64,000 nt of DNA from Dinghuibacter silviterrae. GTDB lineage: Bacteria > Bacteroidota > Bacteroidia > Chitinophagales > Chitinophagaceae. The stretch is taken from the NCBI RefSeq assembly GCF_004366355.1, contig NZ_SODV01000001.1, positions 2,170,001-2,234,000 on the forward strand. The letters are read 5' to 3'. Below, piece after piece: positions 1 through 7,598 of this stretch (positions are counted from its first letter, which is position 1; the number at the start of each line of letters is the position of its first letter). The notes below the pieces were generated by a model. That model saw only the letters and a program-made list of their open reading frames with translations, made no database searches and had not been told where the DNA came from. Position numbers and translations under genes: made by a program.

Positions 1-46
1 ATGCGCAGCAGACGCAATAAAAAAGCGCTTTTTCTGTGATTTCCCC

Positions 47-54
47 TATCTTTG
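47..54 (+). promoter_or_regulatory. Bacteroidota -7 element of the SRP RNA gene
   Basis: TATCTTTG matches the Bacteroidota housekeeping -7 consensus TAnnTTTG and lies about five bases before the first paired base of the SRP RNA, which is the expected distance to a transcription start. No clear -33 element is visible. Confidence 0.65.
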
Positions 55-58
55 CACC

Positions 59-152
59 GGCAAGTCTTATACGACCAGCTCCTGCTGAACTCCCCCAGGG
101 CCGGAAGGCAGCAAGGGTAGGTGGTTGAGCGGTGCGATATAAGTAACTTGCC
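59..152 (+). ncRNA. ffs: Bacterial small signal recognition particle RNA (4.5S type)
   Basis: The RNA scaffold of the signal recognition particle, which with Ffh targets nascent membrane proteins to FtsY. The diagnostic apical domain is seen at about 96-116, with the conserved GGCCGGAAGGCAGCA core that binds Ffh. The ends close into a long stem: GGCAAGT at 59-65 pairs with ACTTGCC at 146-152, giving a single-hairpin RNA of about 94 bases, normal for the small type without an Alu domain. A T-rich stretch at 153-165 directly after the closing stem probably makes the whole hairpin its own terminator. Ends are estimated from pairing. Confidence 0.93.
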
Positions 153-158
153 ATTTTT

Positions 159-166
159 TATTTTTG
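159..166 (+). promoter_or_regulatory. -7 element upstream of the aldolase gene
   Basis: TATTTTTG matches TAnnTTTG and lies 26 bases before the aldolase start codon, immediately behind the SRP RNA. It indicates independent transcription of the aldolase gene. Confidence 0.5.
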
Positions 167-191
167 CATACACCATAACACCACACATATC

Positions 192-848
192 ATGAAATTC
201 TTTATCGACACAGCCAACCTCGACCAGATCAAAGAAGCACACGAACTGGGCATCCTCGACGGCGTGACGACCAATCCGTCGCTCATGGCGAAGGAAGGGG
301 TAAAAGGCCAGGAAGCTGTTTACAAGCACTACGCCACGATTTGCGATATCGTCAAGACGGGCGATGTCAGCGCCGAAGTGGTTTCGACCACCTTTAACGA
401 GATCATCGAAGAAGGGAAGAAGCTGGCCGCCATCCACCCCAACATTATCGTAAAAGTTCCCATGATCAAGGAAGGCGTAAAAGCCATCCGTTGGTTTACG
501 GACAACAATATTGCCACCAACTGTACGCTGGTTTTCTCTGCAGGGCAGGCCATCCTGGCCGCCAAAGCGGGTGCCAAATACGTGTCGCCCTTTATCGGCC
601 GTATCGACGACAGTAACTGGGACGGGATCGAGCTGATCAGCCAGATCGCCCACATCTACCAACTCCAGGGCTTTAAGACCGAGATCCTGGCGGCTTCCAT
701 CCGGAGCTCCCTGCACATCGTGAAGTGTGCTGAAGCCGGTGCGGACGTGATCACGTCGCCCCTTGAACCGATCCTGGGTCTGCTGAAGCACCCCCTGACG
801 GACATCGGTCTGGCAAAATTCCTGGAAGATGCCAAGAAATTTGTATAA
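192..848 (+). CDS. fsa: Fructose-6-phosphate aldolase / transaldolase-like protein
   Basis: A 218-residue class I aldolase of the short transaldolase family (TalB/FSA, MipB-like). It begins with the family hallmark FFIDTANLDQIKEA and continues with DGVTTNPSLM; the Schiff-base lysine should be in the IIVKVPM segment near residue 91. Length fits the roughly 215-220 residue single-domain forms that make decamers. Such proteins either act as transaldolase in the non-oxidative pentose phosphate pathway or cleave fructose-6-phosphate; sequence alone does not decide, and annotation as transaldolase would be equally acceptable. It is followed by the his leader, so it is not part of that operon. Confidence 0.9.
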   Translation: MKFFIDTANLDQIKEAHELGILDGVTTNPSLMAKEGVKGQEAVYKHYATICDIVKTGDVSAEVVSTTFNEIIEEGKKLAAIHPNIIVKVPMIKEGVKAIRWFTDNNIATNCTLVFSAGQAILAAKAGAKYVSPFIGRIDDSNWDGIELISQIAHIYQLQGFKTEILAASIRSSLHIVKCAEAGADVITSPLEPILGLLKHPLTDIGLAKFLEDAKKFV

Positions 849-854
849 GTCCCT

Positions 855-862
855 TATATTTG
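855..862 (+). promoter_or_regulatory. -7 element of the histidine operon
   Basis: TATATTTG matches TAnnTTTG exactly. The expected start of transcription, four to seven bases downstream, coincides with the ATG of the leader peptide at 868, so the leader peptide would be read from a leaderless message. No convincing -33 element was found. Confidence 0.65.
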
Positions 863-867
863 CGTCC

Positions 868-930
868 ATGAACATTCAGGTACACATCCATCATCATCAT
901 CATTTTTGCCCCGGGCAGGTGAGCCGGTGA
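868..930 (+). CDS. hisL: Histidine operon leader peptide
   Basis: A 20-codon reading frame encoding MNIQVHIHHHHHFC and a short tail, ending in TGA. Six of its codons are His, five in a row (889-903). Translation of this His run senses charged histidinyl-tRNA: ribosome stalling would alter folding of the following RNA and prevent formation of the terminator at 961-994. It lies between a good -7 element and hisG, which is the classical architecture of a histidine attenuator. It is too short for ordinary gene finders. The identification rests directly on the His run plus terminator plus downstream hisG. Confidence 0.92.
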   Translation: MNIQVHIHHHHHFCPGQVSR

Positions 931-960
931 TGTTTGTGTATACACGATAAACAACATTCC

Positions 961-994
961 GAGGTTCGCCAAAAAAGGCGGACCTCTTTTTTTT
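961..994 (+). terminator. Histidine attenuator (intrinsic terminator)
   Basis: A 10-bp stem (961-970 with 977-986, one G-U pair) closed by a six-A loop is followed by eight T residues at 987-994. The hisG ATG starts on the very next base. Formation of the hairpin would both terminate transcription and, in any read-through RNA, cover the hisG initiation region. I could not identify a convincing antiterminator strand; the 931-960 segment contains the self-complementary GTGTATACAC. Confidence 0.9.
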
Positions 995-1852
995 ATGACA
1001 AAACTCAGAATCGGTATTCAAAAATCCGGGCGTTTGCACGAAGATTCGATGAAACTGCTCAAGGAATGCGGCATCGACGTTTCCAACGGGGTTAACAAAC
1101 TCAAGACGGAAGCGAGCAATTTCCCGCTGGAGGTCTTCTTTTTGAGGGATGACGACATTCCCCAGTATGTGGAAGACGCGGTCGCGGACATTGGGATCGT
1201 GGGGGAGAATGTGGTGTATGAGAAAAACAAACGCATTACCGTCGTCGAAAAACTGGGCTTTGGAAAATGCCGGTTGTCGGTGGCGGTGCGTAAAGGGGAC
1301 GACTATGACGGCCCCGCGTTCCTGGAGGGCAAACGCATTGCCACGACCTACCCCGTGCTGGTGGATCGTTTTCTAAAGGAACACGGCGTATCGGCGGACA
1401 TCCATGAGATCAGCGGATCGGTGGAGATCGCGCCGGGGATCGGGCTGGCGGAGGCAATCTGCGACCTGGTGTCGAGCGGGAGTACGCTGTTTATGAACGG
1501 GCTGAAGGAGGTGCATCCGATCCTGCAATCGCAGGCAGTCCTGGTGCGCAACAACGGGCTGGACCAGGACCGCATGGACATCCTGCACAAGCTGCTGTTC
1601 CGTATACAGGCGGTTAAGAAGGCAAGGAACAACAAGTATATCCTGTTGAACGCGCCCAACGAACAACTGGAAGAAATCATCCGGTTGCTGCCGGGGATGA
1701 AAAGCCCGACGGTCCTTCCGCTGGCGGAGGCGGGCTGGAGCTCGGTACACAGCGTCCTGAGCGAAAACGAATTTTGGGACATCATCGAGAAGCTCAAGGC
1801 GGCCGGCGCCCAGGGCATCCTGGTGGTGCCGATCGAAAAAATGATCGTCTGA
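995..1852 (+). CDS. hisG: ATP phosphoribosyltransferase, long form
   Basis: First enzyme of histidine synthesis; condenses ATP and PRPP to phosphoribosyl-ATP in the cytoplasm. The protein has 285 residues, the length of the long, hexameric HisG with a C-terminal ACT-like regulatory domain (about residues 210-285) that binds histidine, so no HisZ partner is needed. The PRPP-binding loop DLVSSGSTL is at residues 157-165. The ATG follows the attenuator T-run without a ribosome-binding site. Its TGA shares one base with the hisD start, indicating translational coupling. Confidence 0.97.
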   Translation: MTKLRIGIQKSGRLHEDSMKLLKECGIDVSNGVNKLKTEASNFPLEVFFLRDDDIPQYVEDAVADIGIVGENVVYEKNKRITVVEKLGFGKCRLSVAVRKGDDYDGPAFLEGKRIATTYPVLVDRFLKEHGVSADIHEISGSVEIAPGIGLAEAICDLVSSGSTLFMNGLKEVHPILQSQAVLVRNNGLDQDRMDILHKLLFRIQAVKKARNNKYILLNAPNEQLEEIIRLLPGMKSPTVLPLAEAGWSSVHSVLSENEFWDIIEKLKAAGAQGILVVPIEKMIV

Positions 1853-3135
1853 TGCAGATCGTATACCATCCTTCCCGGGTTGAATGGGAACAGGTGATCC
1901 GCCGCCCCTTGGCGGACGCGGACACGTTGCAGGCGAAGATCCGGGGCGTCCTGGACGACGTAAAAACAAAAGGGGACAGCGCGGTGCGGGAGTACACGGA
2001 GCGTTTTGACGGGGCGAACATCAGCCGCCTGAGGCTTACGCCGGAAGAGATCGAAGCCGGCGCCGCAACAGTGCCGCAGGCGCTGAAGGACGCCATCGAC
2101 CGGGCGCGCGCCAACATCGAAGCCTTTCATAGTATACAGCGCGAGGAACCTCAGGTCGTGGAAACGATGCCGGGGGTAAAGTGCTGGCGCAAAAGCGTGG
2201 GCATTGAAAAAGTCGGTCTGTACATCCCCGGGGGAACGGCCCCGCTTTTCAGCACCTTGCTGATGCTGGGGATCCCCGCCCGCCTGGCGGGTTGTAAGGA
2301 GGTCGTGCTTTGTACCCCGCCCGATCATCATGGAAACCTCCACCCGGCGATCCTGTATGCGGCGAAGGCGGTGGGTCTTACGTCCATCTTCCGGATCGGC
2401 GGCGTACAGGCGATTGCGGCCATGGCCTATGGGACGGAAAGCGTCCCCAGGGTGTACAAGATATTCGGACCGGGGAACCAATACGTCACCGGCGCCAAAC
2501 AAATGGTGCAACAGGAAGGCCTGGCCATCGACATGCCCGCGGGACCCAGCGAGGTGTGCGTGCTGGCGGACGCCACGGCCCACCCGGCCTTTGTGGCCTC
2601 CGACCTGCTCAGCCAGGCGGAACACGGGCCGGACAGCCAGGTCCTGATGGTCACGACGGATGAAACACTCGCCGGCAAGGTCATGACGGAGGTCCAGCGC
2701 CAGCTGCAGGAGCTGCCCCGGAAGGACGTCGCGGAAAGGGCCCTTGCGCACAGCCGGATCGTGGTGGTTACCAGTATGCAGGAAGCCATGGAGCTGGTCA
2801 ATGAATATGCGGCGGAACACCTGATCATCGCCTGCGCCAACCCGGGGCTCCTGGCGGAAGGCGTGGTGAACGCGGGCTCCGTTTTCCTGGGGGCCTATTC
2901 ACCCGAAAGCGCGGGGGACTACGCCAGCGGCACCAACCACACGCTCCCGACCAACGGCTATGCCCGGGCGTACAGCGGGGTAAGCCTGGATAGCTTTGTG
3001 CGCAAGATCACCTACCAGGAGCTGTCCCCGGATGGTCTCCGCCGGCTGGGCCCCACCGTGGTGGACATGGCCGAGGCAGAAGGGTTGCGGGCACACGCAC
3101 GCGCGGTACAAATCAGATTAAACACATTGTCATGA
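1852..3135 (+). CDS. hisD: Histidinol dehydrogenase
   Basis: Catalyses the last two steps of histidine synthesis, oxidising L-histidinol to L-histidine with two NAD+. The 427-residue protein is full length. The zinc ligands can be placed at Gln255 and His258 (SQAEHG), Asp356 (SAGDYASG) and His415 (LRAHARAV), matching the family pattern Q/H/D/H. The frame is open further upstream, but the ATG at 1852 gives the normal N-terminus and overlaps the hisG stop by one base. The 3' end overlaps hisC by four bases. Confidence 0.97.
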   Translation: MQIVYHPSRVEWEQVIRRPLADADTLQAKIRGVLDDVKTKGDSAVREYTERFDGANISRLRLTPEEIEAGAATVPQALKDAIDRARANIEAFHSIQREEPQVVETMPGVKCWRKSVGIEKVGLYIPGGTAPLFSTLLMLGIPARLAGCKEVVLCTPPDHHGNLHPAILYAAKAVGLTSIFRIGGVQAIAAMAYGTESVPRVYKIFGPGNQYVTGAKQMVQQEGLAIDMPAGPSEVCVLADATAHPAFVASDLLSQAEHGPDSQVLMVTTDETLAGKVMTEVQRQLQELPRKDVAERALAHSRIVVVTSMQEAMELVNEYAAEHLIIACANPGLLAEGVVNAGSVFLGAYSPESAGDYASGTNHTLPTNGYARAYSGVSLDSFVRKITYQELSPDGLRRLGPTVVDMAEAEGLRAHARAVQIRLNTLS

Positions 3136-4193
3136 CGATCGATATAGAACAATTGCTGAGGGAAAACATCAAAAAACTGGTGCCCTACTCCTCCGCCCGT
3201 GATGAGTTCAAGGGCGAGGCCAGCATTTTTTTGGACGCCAACGAAAACGCCTTCGGCTCGCCCTTGCCGTCGGCGTATAACCGCTACCCCGACCCGTTGC
3301 AGTGGAAGCTGAAAGAACGGATCGCGGAGATCAAGGGCGTGCCCGCGGAGCACATCTTTATCGGAAACGGGAGCGACGAAGTGATCGACATCGTCTACCG
3401 GGCCTTTTGCAACCCGGGTGTGGACAACGTGATCATTTGCCCGCCCACCTACGGGATGTACGAGGTGAGCGCCAACATCAACGACATTGCCCTGCGCCGG
3501 GTGCCCCTGACACCGGACTTCCAACTTAACCTGGAGGCGCTGGAAGAGGCGGTGGACGGGCATACAAAACTTATTTTCCTTTGCTCCCCCAACAACCCCA
3601 CGGGGAATGCGCTCCGCCGGGGCGACATCGAGGTGTTGCTGAACAATTTCAAGGGGATTGTCGTGATCGACGAGGCGTATATCAACTATTCCCGGCACAA
3701 AAGTTTTATCCAGGAGCTCACCGAGTACCCGAACCTCGTGGTCATGCAAACCCTGTCGAAGGCCTGGGGCCTGGCGGCCCTGCGGGTCGGCATGGCCTTC
3801 AGCTCCACCGTGATCGTGGACGTCATGAACAAGATCAAGCCTCCTTATAACGTCAACCAGGCCAGCCAGGAGCTTGCGCTACAGGCACTAGGGAATGTCG
3901 ACCAGGTCAACGCCTGGATCCGGGAAACCGTCCGGGAGCGGGAAACACTGGCCGCGGCCCTGACGGCCCTGCCCCTTGTGCTTCATGTGTATCCGAGCGA
4001 CGCCAACTTTATCCTGGTCAAGACCACCGACCCCCGGGGGATCTATCAATACCTGGTGGACAAAGGGATCATTGTCCGTGACCGGAGCCGGATCGAGCTT
4101 TGCGAGGGCTGTCTGCGGATCACCATCGGGACGCCGGAGGAGAACCGGGAGTTGTTGGAGGCGCTGGGGGTGTATGCCGCGGTCGCTCATTAA
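3132..4193 (+). CDS. hisC: Histidinol-phosphate aminotransferase
   Basis: PLP-dependent class I/II aminotransferase converting imidazole acetol phosphate and glutamate to histidinol phosphate. The 353-residue protein shows FLDANENAFGSP near the N-terminus, SPNNPTGN at 152-159 and the PLP-binding lysine Lys210 in TLSKAWGLAALRVG. The start codon overlaps the hisD stop (ATGA). After its stop there is a 59-base gap containing a promoter for an unrelated cytochrome c gene, after which the his order resumes with hisB. Confidence 0.96.
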   Translation: MTIDIEQLLRENIKKLVPYSSARDEFKGEASIFLDANENAFGSPLPSAYNRYPDPLQWKLKERIAEIKGVPAEHIFIGNGSDEVIDIVYRAFCNPGVDNVIICPPTYGMYEVSANINDIALRRVPLTPDFQLNLEALEEAVDGHTKLIFLCSPNNPTGNALRRGDIEVLLNNFKGIVVIDEAYINYSRHKSFIQELTEYPNLVVMQTLSKAWGLAALRVGMAFSSTVIVDVMNKIKPPYNVNQASQELALQALGNVDQVNAWIRETVRERETLAAALTALPLVLHVYPSDANFILVKTTDPRGIYQYLVDKGIIVRDRSRIELCEGCLRITIGTPEENRELLEALGVYAAVAH

Positions 4194-4226
4194 GGGGTTA
4201 GCCGCGGATGGAGCGAATCCAAGCGG

Positions 4227-4234
4227 TAATTTTG
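4227..4234 (+). promoter_or_regulatory. -7 element upstream of the cytochrome c gene
   Basis: TAATTTTG matches TAnnTTTG and is 18 bases before the preferred ATG at 4253. It suggests that the cytochrome c gene has its own transcription start inside the his operon and supports the downstream start choice. Confidence 0.55.
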
Positions 4235-4252
4235 AGCAATAACAATGAATCA

Positions 4253-4735
4253 ATGAAACTATTAGCCACCATCATCGCCATGCTCAGCCTGGGTCTAATC
4301 GCCGCGTCGCCGGCGGAAAAAGCCGTCGCACCCGCGCCGGGCGCATCCACGCCCGCGGAAACGGCCGCGTCGCCCGCGCAAACCACCCCGCTGGCCGCGC
4401 AACTCGCGCGCGGCAAAAAAATCTACCAGGTGCAGTGCCTGACCTGTCACCAGGTCGACGGCACGGGCGTCATGAACATGAACCCGCCCCTGGTGAAAAC
4501 AACCTATGTACTGGGCGACAAAAGCGCCCTGGTCAAGATCGTCCTGGAAGGGATGAAGACACCGTTGACCATAGACGACTACGAATACCACAACGTCATG
4601 CCCCCGCATACCACGATGAACGACCAGGAGATTGCCGACGTGCTGACCTTTGTGCGGCACAGCTTTGGGAACAAGGCGGCGGCCGTCACCGCGGCGGACG
4701 TCAAGGCGGTGCGGGTGCAAGACGGCGTTAAATGA
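4253..4735 (+). CDS. Secreted mono-haem cytochrome c inserted in the his operon
   Basis: A 160-residue class I cytochrome c. Residues 1-20 form a signal peptide, followed by an Ala/Pro/Thr-rich linker of about 30 residues and a cytochrome domain with the haem attachment motif CLTCH (Cys62, Cys65, His66). The probable axial methionine is in the VMPPHTTM segment. It would be exported and carry haem in the periplasm or be tethered to the membrane by the uncleaved N-terminus. An in-frame ATG at 4208 exists, but the promoter and signal peptide favour 4253. It has no known link with histidine synthesis, is bounded by its own promoter and an 18-bp hairpin, and looks like an inserted cargo gene. Its electron partner cannot be inferred. 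Confidence 0.88.
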   Translation: MKLLATIIAMLSLGLIAASPAEKAVAPAPGASTPAETAASPAQTTPLAAQLARGKKIYQVQCLTCHQVDGTGVMNMNPPLVKTTYVLGDKSALVKIVLEGMKTPLTIDDYEYHNVMPPHTTMNDQEIADVLTFVRHSFGNKAAAVTAADVKAVRVQDGVK

Positions 4736-4780
4736 GTTGCGGCGGCAGCCTAAGCGGATAATTTAGGCTGCCGCCGCAAC
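4736..4780 (+). terminator. Strong 18-bp hairpin after the cytochrome c gene
   Basis: A perfect 18-bp stem (4736-4753 with 4763-4780) and a nine-base loop start directly after the stop codon. There is no T-run, so it may act as an RNA-stability or partial-termination element rather than an efficient intrinsic terminator, which would allow read-through into hisB. Smaller GC hairpins follow at about 4793-4804 and 4806-4822. Confidence 0.6.
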
Positions 4781-4837
4781 ACCGCTAATTATGGCCCTTC
4801 GGGCTGGGCGCCGGAGGCGCCCATTAAAATAAACCAG

Positions 4838-5977
4838 ATGAAGCGCGTTTTATTTATAGACAGGGACGGCACGCTCATAAATGAGGCGCCCCCCACTTAC
4901 CAGATCGACAGTTTTGCAAAGCTTGCCTTCTATCCGCACATGTTTGAGTGGATGGGACGGATCGCCCGGGAATTTGACTACGAGCTCGTCATGGTCTCCA
5001 ACCAGGACGGGCTGGGAACGCCCGGCTTTCCCACGAGCGACTTCCAGCCGGTCCAGGATTTTATCCTGGAGACGCTGAAACAGGAAGACATCGTTTTCAG
5101 CGCCGTGCACATCGACGGGACATTTGCAAAGGACAATGCGCCGACGCGGAAGCCCAATACGGGGATGTTAACCAAGTATATGCACAACCCCGCATACGAC
5201 CTGGCGCATTCCTTTGTGATCGGGGACCGCATTACCGATGTGCAACTGGCGAAGAACCTGGGTTGCAAGGCCATCTGGCTGAACAACGACCCCAGCCTCG
5301 GGGCGGGGGAGATCGGTGAAAACGCAACCACGTTAAAAGACACCATTGCCCTTGAAAGCCCGCACTGGGAAAACATCTATGCTTTCCTAAAGCTGGGGCT
5401 ACGCAAGGTTACCCACGAACGGAACACGGCGGAGACCAAAATCGCCGTCAGCCTCAACATCGACGGCAGCGGCAAGTCGGACATCCACACGGGCATCGGT
5501 TTTTTTGACCATATGCTGGACCAGATCGCCCGTCACGGGCGGCTGGACCTGGGGATAAGGGTGCAGGGCGACCTGCACGTCGACGAGCACCACACCATCG
5601 AGGATACGGGGATCGCGCTGGGGGAAGCCTTTGCGCTGGCGCTGGCGGACAAAAGGGGGATGGAGCGGTATGGCTTTGCCCTGCCGATGGACGACGCGGA
5701 TGCACGGGTGCTGATCGACTTTGGCGGCAGGAGCTGGATCGTATGGGACGTGGAATTCAAGCGGGAAAAGATCGGGGAGATGCCCACGGAAATGTTTTTC
5801 CATTTCTTCAAATCGTTCTCGGATGCGGCCCGGTGCAACCTGAACGTGGTGTGTCGCGGAGACAACGAGCACCACAAGATCGAGGCGATTTTTAAGGCGC
5901 TGGCGCGGGCGATCAGGATGGCGGTGAAGAGAGACCCACTGAGCAACCACCTCCCGTCCACAAAGGAGATGCTATAA
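4838..5977 (+). CDS. hisB: Bifunctional histidinol-phosphatase / imidazoleglycerol-phosphate dehydratase
   Basis: A 379-residue fusion. The N-terminal HAD-type histidinol phosphatase domain (about 1-175) has the catalytic DRDGT motif with Asp8 and Asp10 and a later [10 protein letters not shown] motif. The C-terminal dehydratase domain (about 188-379) has the metal-binding motifs [21 protein letters not shown] and EHHKIEA. It performs the sixth and eighth steps of the pathway. The fused form also occurs in enterobacteria. Distance to the cytochrome c gene is 102 bases and no promoter was recognised there, so expression probably depends on read-through. The trp leader begins only 46 bases downstream. 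Confidence 0.95.
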   Translation: MKRVLFIDRDGTLINEAPPTYQIDSFAKLAFYPHMFEWMGRIAREFDYELVMVSNQDGLGTPGFPTSDFQPVQDFILETLKQEDIVFSAVHIDGTFAKDNAPTRKPNTGMLTKYMHNPAYDLAHSFVIGDRITDVQLAKNLGCKAIWLNNDPSLGAGEIGENATTLKDTIALESPHWENIYAFLKLGLRKVTHERNTAETKIAVSLNIDGSGKSDIHTGIGFFDHMLDQIARHGRLDLGIRVQGDLHVDEHHTIEDTGIALGEAFALALADKRGMERYGFALPMDDADARVLIDFGGRSWIVWDVEFKREKIGEMPTEMFFHFFKSFSDAARCNLNVVCRGDNEHHKIEAIFKALARAIRMAVKRDPLSNHLPSTKEML

Positions 5978-5986
5978 AACTTTTTT

Positions 5987-6017
5987 TTGCAAAAAATGTT
6001 TTTTCCCCCCATATTTG
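5987..6017 (+). promoter_or_regulatory. Promoter of the trp operon
   Basis: A TTG at 5987-5989 in a T-run, a 20-base spacer and CATATTTG at 6010-6017 form a Bacteroidota -33/-7 pair with one deviation in the first base of the -7 box. The expected transcription start lies at or just before the leader-peptide ATG at 6024. Confidence 0.6.
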
Positions 6018-6023
6018 CACTCG

Positions 6024-6089
6024 ATGAACAATCAAATTCAAAATATGTCTTGGTGGTGGCACGGTGTCAGTTTTCTGAACGCTGTGTAA
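6024..6089 (+). CDS. trpL: Tryptophan operon leader peptide
   Basis: A 21-codon frame with three consecutive Trp codons (MSWWWHG in the middle, codons 8-14), ending in TAA. The tandem Trp codons sense charged tryptophanyl-tRNA, and the following RNA contains a small hairpin and a strong GC hairpin before trpE. It mirrors the his leader at 868-930: both start within seven bases of the -7 element and are probably translated from leaderless RNA. Confidence 0.92.
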   Translation: MNNQIQNMSWWWHGVSFLNAV

Positions 6090-6096
6090 CAGAGCC

Positions 6097-6168
6097 TTGC
6101 ATATTATGCAAATAACCAAACGAGGGCCCGCTGTACACAGCGGGCCCTCGGAGTTTTAAGCGGGCCCT
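6097..6168 (+). terminator. Trp attenuator region with alternative hairpins
   Basis: A small hairpin TTGCAT/ATGCAA (6097-6102 with 6106-6111) is followed by a very strong stem, 6121-6134 with 6137-6150 (inner pairs probably open to form the loop), and a short TTTT run at 6154-6157. The 3' arm core AGCGGGCCCT occurs twice, at 6139-6148 and 6159-6168, so the 5' arm can pair with either copy. One pairing precedes the T-run and looks like the terminator; the other encloses the T-run and could be an alternative fold. Confidence 0.75.
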
Positions 6169-6189
6169 GAACGGGAAAAATGGACCACA

Positions 6190-7593
6190 ATGAGCAAGAT
6201 CACGATTACGACCACGTACAAAAAAATGCTATCCGACGTCTTCACCCCCGTCGGAATCTACCTCCGGCTGCGGGACCGTTTCCGGGACACGGTGCTCCTG
6301 GAGAGCACGGACTTTCACGCGGGGCAGAACAGCTACTCCCTGATTGGCATCAATGCGATGGCGGGCATCGAAATATCGAGCCTGGAACGGATAGAGACCA
6401 AGGTGCCAAAGGAGGAAGCGGAAACCCAGACACTTCAAAAAGGGGACTCGGTTCCGGACCTGCTCTGGCATTTCATGCAGCGGTTCGAGGTGAACGCCGT
6501 CCAGGACCGGGCCGCGGCCCTGGCCCAGGGGTTGTTCGGGTACACCACCTTTGACGCCGAGCAGTTTTTTGAGCCGGTCGTGTTCAAACGCTCGGAGGGT
6601 ATTCCGTTGATGCGTTACCGGTTGTACCAGTATGTCATCGTGATCAACCACTATAAGGAGGAGCTGTACCTCTGCGAAAACGTCGTCAAGGGTATGGAAA
6701 GCGAGGCGGCGGCGGTGGAATCGCTGATCCGGTCCAAGGACGTGCCCGTCTACCCCTTCCGGACAAATGGCGCAGAAACCTCGAACATGGAAGACGAAAC
6801 CTACCGGGACATGGTCCGCAAGGGGATCAAAAGCTGTTACCGGGGGGATGTGTTCCAGGTGGTCCTCAGCCGTCGGTTCGAGCGGTCTTTTATCGGCGAC
6901 GAGTTTAACGTCTACCGCGCGCTCCGGAGCATCAATCCTTCACCCTACCTTTTTTTCTTTGACTATGGAGACTACCGGTTGATGGGGTCCAGCCCCGAGA
7001 GCCAGCTCATCGTGCGCAACCACAAGGCCATCATCCATCCGATCGCAGGGACCTTCCGCAGGACCGGCGACGACGTCATCGACAAGGAAGCGGCCGAACG
7101 CCTGCTCCAGGATCCGAAGGAAAATGCCGAGCACGTCATGCTGGTGGACCTGGCCCGCAACGACCTGAGCCGTTCGTGTACCGAAGTGGAGGTCTCCGAA
7201 TACCGGCAGGTGCAGTATTATTCACACGTCATACACCTGGTGAGCGAGGTGACGGGCAAGGTCCCGGCGGAGGCCAACCCTTTCCGGCTGCTGGCGACGA
7301 CCTTCCCGGCGGGCACCCTGAGCGGCGCGCCCAAGTTCAAGGCCATGCAGCTCATCGACGCCTACGAGCCCACCCCCCGGGGATACTATGGGGGAGCGAT
7401 AGGGTTTGTCGGTTTTGACGGGGGCATGAACCACGCCATCATGATCCGGACCTTCCTGAGCAAAGACAACCACCTCTACTACCAGGCAGGGGCGGGGATC
7501 GTGGCGGCCTCCGACCCGGAGAGCGAATTGCAGGAAGTGAACAATAAATTAAACGCACTAAAAAAGGCGCTGGAGCTGGCCGAGCAGCTGTAA
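6190..7593 (+). CDS. trpE: Anthranilate synthase component I
   Basis: Converts chorismate to anthranilate using ammonia from TrpG. The 467-residue protein has the feedback-binding LLES motif at residues 36-39, which in TrpE binds tryptophan, and the chorismate-binding C-terminal domain with GTLSGAPK, YYGGAIGF and IMIRTF. Length is normal for a stand-alone TrpE. It begins 40 bases after the attenuator hairpin and is followed after five bases by trpG. The LLES motif favours TrpE over PabB. Confidence 0.96.
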   Translation: MSKITITTTYKKMLSDVFTPVGIYLRLRDRFRDTVLLESTDFHAGQNSYSLIGINAMAGIEISSLERIETKVPKEEAETQTLQKGDSVPDLLWHFMQRFEVNAVQDRAAALAQGLFGYTTFDAEQFFEPVVFKRSEGIPLMRYRLYQYVIVINHYKEELYLCENVVKGMESEAAAVESLIRSKDVPVYPFRTNGAETSNMEDETYRDMVRKGIKSCYRGDVFQVVLSRRFERSFIGDEFNVYRALRSINPSPYLFFFDYGDYRLMGSSPESQLIVRNHKAIIHPIAGTFRRTGDDVIDKEAAERLLQDPKENAEHVMLVDLARNDLSRSCTEVEVSEYRQVQYYSHVIHLVSEVTGKVPAEANPFRLLATTFPAGTLSGAPKFKAMQLIDAYEPTPRGYYGGAIGFVGFDGGMNHAIMIRTFLSKDNHLYYQAGAGIVAASDPESELQEVNNKLNALKKALELAEQL

Positions 7594-7598
7594 AAACC

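Noticed and set aside
868-930. His-rich short frame considered as a metal-binding peptide or an engineered His tag
   Set aside because: Promoter, terminator and following hisG explain it as an attenuator leader peptide.
1348-2820. Long minus-strand open frame of 490 codons opposite hisG and hisD
   Set aside because: It lies entirely antisense to two clearly functional enzymes and its translation is low-complexity, Arg/His/Pro-rich. Such shadow frames are expected in GC-rich coding DNA.
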